Positions 4,927 to 7,762 of a stretch of 7,762 nucleotides of DNA are shown piece after piece. The notes beneath the pieces are model-generated. The model saw only the letters and a list, made by a program, of their open reading frames with translations. It had not been told where the DNA came from and did not search any database. Position 1 is the first letter of the stretch. Each line of letters opens with the position of its first letter. The stretch is from CAYYMD01 sp964480425 (GTDB taxonomy: Bacteria > Planctomycetota > Phycisphaerae > SM23-33): contig CAYZPY010000121.1 of NCBI GenBank assembly GCA_964480425.1, positions 1 to 7,762 of the forward strand. The letters run 5' to 3'. A program made the translations under genes and the position numbers.

Positions 4927-6180
4927 CTATAGGGAGATTTCCTCTGCGCCGTATCCGACGGATTCGACGGCCTTTTTCAGGTCTTCGGCGTCCATATCTC
5001 GACCGGTGACGCTTGCCCGGGCGTCTTTTAGATTCACCGAGACCGATCTCACACCCGCACATTCGCTCAGTGCCTCGTGGACCGTCCGGGCGCAATGCGA
5101 GCAGGTCATCCCATTGATTTTCATCTCGATTTTATCGGCGTCTTGGTTGGTTTGCCGCCGGCTGTCCGTTATTGTCGGTTTTCCGCGCACCAGACCGTTG
5201 ACGATCACGGTCAGGAGTACCACGGCTGCGGCGTTTTTCACCCATGCCGGTATCATGGCGGCCATAGCGGGTTCGGGCGCGAAATCCAAAACGCCGAATA
5301 TGGAATCCAGGAGCATACCCGCCGCCAGGGCGCAGACGGCGACGGTGGTAACGTATATGACGGCGGATTTTTTACTTACGGTTTTCCATATGACCGCTAT
5401 GGTGGCGGCGTTAGTGGCAGGACCGGTCATCAGGAACACCAGGGCAGCGCCCGGGGAGGCGCCTTTGCTTATCAGCGCGGCGGCTATCGGTATCGAGGCG
5501 GTTGCGCAGACGTAAATCGGCACACCCAGCGCCATCATGATGAGCATCGCCCATACGTCCCCTCCCAGCACGGCGGCTATGGGCTCCTGGGGGACAAGTG
5601 CGGATATGAGCGCCGCGATGATCAGCCCGACAGTCAGCGGCCGCGCGATGTCGCCTGCAAGGATGACGAATCCGTACTTTATCGCCTCAAGGAACCTGTT
5701 GTGCTCGCGGCTGGTCCGCATCTCCCGCTCCTGTCGGTCGAGTTCGTGGCGTTCGGCAACGGTTTCTCTGTCGAAAACAGACACTGCCATGCCGCCGACG
5801 ACGCTGGAGACCAGTGCGACCAGCGGACGGAAAATAGCAAATACCCACCCAAGCAGCGAAAAGGTTACCAGTATGCTGTCGACGCCGTCCTGAGGCGTGG
5901 CGATGAGGAACGCAGTAGTGGGTCCCTTTCCGGCGCCGTGGCGGCGCAAGGTGGCGGCGACCGGTATGACCCCGCAAGAGCACAGCGGAAGAGGAATGCC
6001 CATTCCAGCGGCCTTGATTGTCGGGATTATTCCCGCACCCCCCATGTGACGCTGTACGAACTTCGGGGAGATGAATATCGACAGCACGCCCGCCACGAAG
6101 AATCCGAACAGCAGGTAAGGGGCCATTTCGCCCACCACGGACCAGAATTCGAAGGCGATTTCAAAAAATTTCTCAATCAT
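4927..6180 (-). CDS. SO_0444/YraQ-family metal permease with C-terminal HMA domain
   Basis: This 417-aa inner-membrane protein fits the SO_0444-type Cu/Zn efflux family (YraQ/UPF0718 permease fold). Membrane segments are evident at about 20-37, 58-78, 101-135, 168-198, 208-236, 245-268, 274-298 and 313-331. Family marks are CSCGVIPVAATLRRHG (67-82), ATPQDGVDS (94-102), YVCATASIPIAAAL (223-236) and GPATNAATI (253-261). Residues 351-417 form a heavy-metal-associated domain with MTCSHC (Cys360, Cys363), which probably delivers metal from the cytosol to the pore. The membrane cysteines at 67, 69 and 225 are candidate metal ligands. The ATG at 6180 overlaps the end of the DUF2400 gene by 8 nt and has no clear Shine-Dalgarno, so it is probably expressed by translational coupling. 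The family call is strong; the exact metal is not known. Confidence 0.92.
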   Translation of the reverse strand: MIEKFFEIAFEFWSVVGEMAPYLLFGFFVAGVLSIFISPKFVQRHMGGAGIIPTIKAAGMGIPLPLCSCGVIPVAATLRRHGAGKGPTTAFLIATPQDGVDSILVTFSLLGWVFAIFRPLVALVSSVVGGMAVSVFDRETVAERHELDRQEREMRTSREHNRFLEAIKYGFVILAGDIARPLTVGLIIAALISALVPQEPIAAVLGGDVWAMLIMMALGVPIYVCATASIPIAAALISKGASPGAALVFLMTGPATNAATIAVIWKTVSKKSAVIYVTTVAVCALAAGMLLDSIFGVLDFAPEPAMAAMIPAWVKNAAAVVLLTVIVNGLVRGKPTITDSRRQTNQDADKIEMKINGMTCSHCARTVHEALSECAGVRSVSVNLKDARASVTGRDMDAEDLKKAVESVGYGAEEISL

Positions 6181-7027
6181 GTTTCACACCGGCTTTTTTG
6201 CATTGTAGGAGGAAATCGTCCATGTCGGCCCGCGGATTTATGCCCAGTCGCGTCAGGGCGAAATCGTAACGCACCGGATCGCGGGGATTGATGTTTCTAA
6301 AGGCGGCGGTTATTTCCATGGCCGCCTTCATGTCGGCCGACTTTCGGTGCGTCAGGCCCAGCATAAGCGCCAGGCGGTGCAGGTGGGTGTCCAGCGGAAC
6401 GATGAGTTTGGATGCCGGCACACCACTGAAACCGCCGGGGTCCACGCTGTCTTTGCGCACCATCCACCGCAAGAACAGGTTGAGCCGCTTGCAGGCGCTA
6501 CCGGATGAAGGCGATGGCAGCAGGTGCCCGCACCGCCCGTCGGCGCTGCGGCACAGCGAAGCGGCGAATCTGTCCAATGCCGGAAGGACGGTCCGGTTGG
6601 AGTTGTCCATACCCGCCCTGAAAAGTTTCTCCAGCGAGCCGTGGGTCCGCATTGTGTACCTGCATGCACAAAACAGTGCTGTAATGTGCCGCTCGTCGGC
6701 GAATCTGTGCCTGAAGCCCCGCATCCGCGCGGATATTTTGCGCGGCGAGTTGTTCCATAAAAAGGTCGCCGGGCCGGGCTCAATCCGCTGCAACACCCAT
6801 CGGATATTTTTCAAAATTTGCCCGACCCGGCCGTATGCCAGGCATGCCGCCACCATCGCGACGATCTCCCTGTCCGCCGGCTCGTTATAATCGTAGAGCA
6901 CCTCGATTGGATCAGGACGCACGAAACTTCGCCGATTATATTTCCGGTAAGTGTTGTCAAGTATCCGGCGCAGTGAACCATTGTTAAGGTGGGATGGCGT
7001 TTTTTTATGCATACTGTTCATCATCAT
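6173..7027 (-). CDS. TIGR02757/DUF2400 family protein
   Basis: This 284-aa soluble protein has the full hallmark set of the DUF2400 family. Near residue 30 is YNRRSFVRPDPIEVLY, then REIVAMVAACLAYGRVGQIL, a central GSACKRLNLFLRWMVRKD block, PLDTHLHRLALMLGLTHRK, and the C-terminal DPVRYDFALTRLGIN. The length is normal. The helical architecture and the D-T-H / LT-RK signature are reminiscent of helix-hairpin-helix DNA-repair glycosylases, but no activity is established to my knowledge. Three consecutive ATGs (7027-7019) and a fourth at 7012 make the exact start uncertain, and no strong Shine-Dalgarno is seen at any of them. It overlaps the downstream metal permease by 8 nt, so the two form an operon. 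Confidence 0.93.
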   Translation of the reverse strand: MMMNSMHKKTPSHLNNGSLRRILDNTYRKYNRRSFVRPDPIEVLYDYNEPADREIVAMVAACLAYGRVGQILKNIRWVLQRIEPGPATFLWNNSPRKISARMRGFRHRFADERHITALFCACRYTMRTHGSLEKLFRAGMDNSNRTVLPALDRFAASLCRSADGRCGHLLPSPSSGSACKRLNLFLRWMVRKDSVDPGGFSGVPASKLIVPLDTHLHRLALMLGLTHRKSADMKAAMEITAAFRNINPRDPVRYDFALTRLGINPRADMDDFLLQCKKAGVKHD

Positions 7028-7321
7028 GGTAGGCGCGCTTCAGCGCTGTGTTCAACGCCGCCCGGAAAAATAGCGCGCCGAAAAACCCGGCCCGGTAGTG
7101 GTATACGACGACAAGGGCGTATTACTGAGACCGGTAAAACCAATGTCGCCGGGCGCGGCGGCATTCCTACGCCGCCGCGTAATACGCAACGGTTGCGAAG
7201 TCGGCGGCCCGGCAAGGCCGTCGACCCTCACGAAACGTGCGGTTCTCATGGACGCGAAGATGTTGTCAATGCGACATTATTTACGCCGGTCTAAGTATCC
7301 GGATTCGGGCGACGTGACGGC
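7028..7321. other. Hairpin-rich region upstream of the DUF2400 gene, no convincing gene
   Basis: Perfect inverted repeats are dense here: GGCGCGC/GCGCGCC (7032-7038 with 7073-7079), GCGTATTAC/GTAATACGC (7117-7125 with 7179-7187), CGCGGCGG/CCGCCGCG (7154-7161 with 7172-7179) and CGCAACGGTTGCG (7185-7197). A plus-strand frame from GTG 7098 to 7355 (85 codons) has tolerable codon use but no Shine-Dalgarno. It runs through the poly-A and stem of the terminator at 7326-7366, so I do not call it a gene. No clear promoter for the DUF2400 operon was found, although its leader must lie here. Confidence 0.4.
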
Positions 7322-7477
7322 AAAAAAAAAGACCGTTTGGTCCGTAAGAACCTGAGCGGTCTTTTTACCCTCTCCTCCTACTCCTCGAGTAGGGTTCATA
7401 ACCCTTATGCCGAGGCAAAGAGCGATGGGCCAACGGATCGAACCGCATGAGCTTTGTCAGTTCGACCTTTTGACCAC
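7322..7477 (-). ncRNA. Candidate small RNA with own promoter and terminator
   Basis: A near-consensus promoter (7483-7511) predicts a transcript from about G7477 to the U-tract of a strong terminator at 7322, about 156 nt. The RNA would contain a hairpin GGTCGAAC/GTTCGATC (7467-7460 with 7443-7436, 16-nt loop), GGGTT-atg-AACCC (7405-7391), an overlapping CTACTC-gag-GAGTAG (7392-7378) and the purine-rich AGGAGGAGAGGG (7379-7368) before the terminator. The segment CUCU-UUG-CCUC upstream can pair with GAGG-AGAG of the purine stretch, enclosing the two middle hairpins. A 27-codon ORF (ATG 7448 to TAA 7365) lies inside but has no Shine-Dalgarno. I do not recognise it as 6S RNA, tmRNA, tRNA or RNase P RNA. 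Transcription is a strong inference; function is unknown. Confidence 0.6.
7326..7366. terminator. Intrinsic terminator, usable in both directions
   Basis: The arms AAAAAGACCG (7326-7335) and CGGTCTTTTT (7357-7366) pair perfectly over 10 bp around a 21-nt loop. On the minus strand the stem is followed by nine T's (complement of A 7322-7330), ideal for ending the small RNA. On the plus strand it ends in T5. The loop side contains a competing small stem GACC-gttt-GGTC (7331-7342), which is mutually exclusive with the main stem. Confidence 0.85.
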
Positions 7478-7482
7478 AATTA

Positions 7483-7511
7483 AGTATATCACCACCGGAC
7501 CATTAAGTCAA
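7483..7511 (-). promoter_or_regulatory. Sigma70-type promoter of the small RNA
   Basis: TTGACT (7511-7506, 5/6) and TATACT (7488-7483, 5/6) are exactly 17 bp apart on the minus strand. The start is expected around G7477. No protein-coding gene begins within about 450 bases downstream on this strand, so the promoter most simply serves the small RNA. Confidence 0.75.
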
Positions 7512-7762
7512 CGCATAAAATCATTACTCAAACTGTGGGGTTTTTTAGAGCAATTTGCAAGTGTTTGATGAAAATGGGTTTATGGATATAAAATTTTCCG
7601 ATATCAGAAAATTTCTTTCAAACAGGCCCTTTTTCGAACCCCTCGGCGGGGTCTCTGCGGCCCTGCGGCCCGGTCTCGGCAGCGCAGTGATGCATAATGT
7701 GGATGCTCCTGAGCTTGTCCCCAAAAACTGAGCGCTGGTGTAAGGTGTAATCGTCTCCGGGT
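7512..7762. other. Right-edge region without a recognised gene
   Basis: The first half is AT-rich and holds a perfect 8-bp inverted repeat, AAATTTTC (7591-7598) and GAAAATTT (7607-7614), around CGATATCA. The second half turns abruptly GC-rich, with a hairpin ACCCC-tcggc-GGGGT (7638-7652) and a direct duplication of TGCGGCCC (7656-7663 and 7664-7671). Two minus-strand frames are open from the right edge to stops near 7600-7625, but neither is recognisable. The segment TGTCCCCAAAAACTGAGCG (7716-7734) resembles the style of some insertion-sequence ends. With the edge so close this cannot be decided. Confidence 0.3.

Noticed and set aside
5077..6291. 404-codon plus-strand ORF
   Set aside because: It is antisense to the metal permease and very rich in Gly, His and Arg, a typical shadow frame of a GC-rich gene.
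7225..7255. Resemblance of CACGAAACGTGCGGTTC to group II intron domain V
   Set aside because: The lower helix does not pair over domain V length and the catalytic AGC triad is missing. No intron ends or reverse transcriptase are present.
7098..7355. 85-codon plus-strand ORF from GTG
   Set aside because: No Shine-Dalgarno. It reads through the poly-A and stem of the terminator and overlaps dense inverted repeats. Kept only as a remark on the region.
7381..7480. tRNA-like sequence (TTCATAA in an anticodon-like loop; GGTTCGATCC-like T-loop on the other strand)
   Set aside because: The two signals are on different strands, and no D-arm, acceptor pairing or CCA fits on either strand.

Overview
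This 7.76-kb window is ordinary bacterial chromosome: GC-rich, with compact genes on both strands separated by several AT-rich intergenic patches. No phage, plasmid or CRISPR signature is visible. The SRP RNA is of the large type (Alu plus S domain), which excludes lineages with only 4.5S RNA, such as most Proteobacteria. The families present are an LPP20-like protein, a ferredoxin-fused aldo/keto reductase, a discoidin-type lipoprotein, a DUF2400/TIGR02757 protein and an SO_0444-type permease with an HMA tail. Together they fit an anaerobic or facultative environmental bacterium. My best guess is Planctomycetota (Phycisphaerae/Sedimentisphaerales-like) or a PVC neighbour, but this is an inference from gene families, not a placement.

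Layout. 2-1117 (+): LPP20-like protein, probably cut by the left edge. 1215-2303 (-): aldo/keto reductase with two 4Fe-4S motifs and a near-consensus sigma70 promoter at 2365-2393. 2579-2865 (-): large SRP RNA with its own promoter (2872-2900) and a U-tract. An 8-bp tandem repeat (2903-2950) lies just upstream of that promoter. 3003-3488 (-): small discoidin-domain lipoprotein. 3684-3959 (+): small zinc-ribbon protein. 3991-4199 (+): a possibly frameshifted small ORF. 4275-4565 (+): STAS-domain protein. 4655-4873 (+): six-cysteine small protein with a good promoter and RBS. 4927-6180 and 6173-7027 (-): HMA-tailed metal permease, overlapped by 8 nt by the upstream DUF2400 gene. 7028-7321: hairpin-rich region with no convincing gene. 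7322-7477 (-): candidate small RNA. 7512-7762: no gene seen.

How the parts relate. The permease and its cytosolic HMA domain point to metal efflux. The convergent Cys-rich protein 53 bp away may be a metal-binding partner, but only by position. The DUF2400 gene and the permease look translationally coupled. The SRP RNA works with Ffh and FtsY, neither of which is in the window.

Two observations deserve most attention. First, an extra 19-nt hairpin sits in the Alu domain of the SRP RNA, where other large SRP RNAs carry the short UGUA-type turn. Second, a roughly 156-nt stand-alone transcription unit at 7322-7477 has a near-consensus promoter, several hairpins, a purine-rich SD-like stretch and a 10-bp terminator with a U9 tail. 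It matches no RNA family I recognise.
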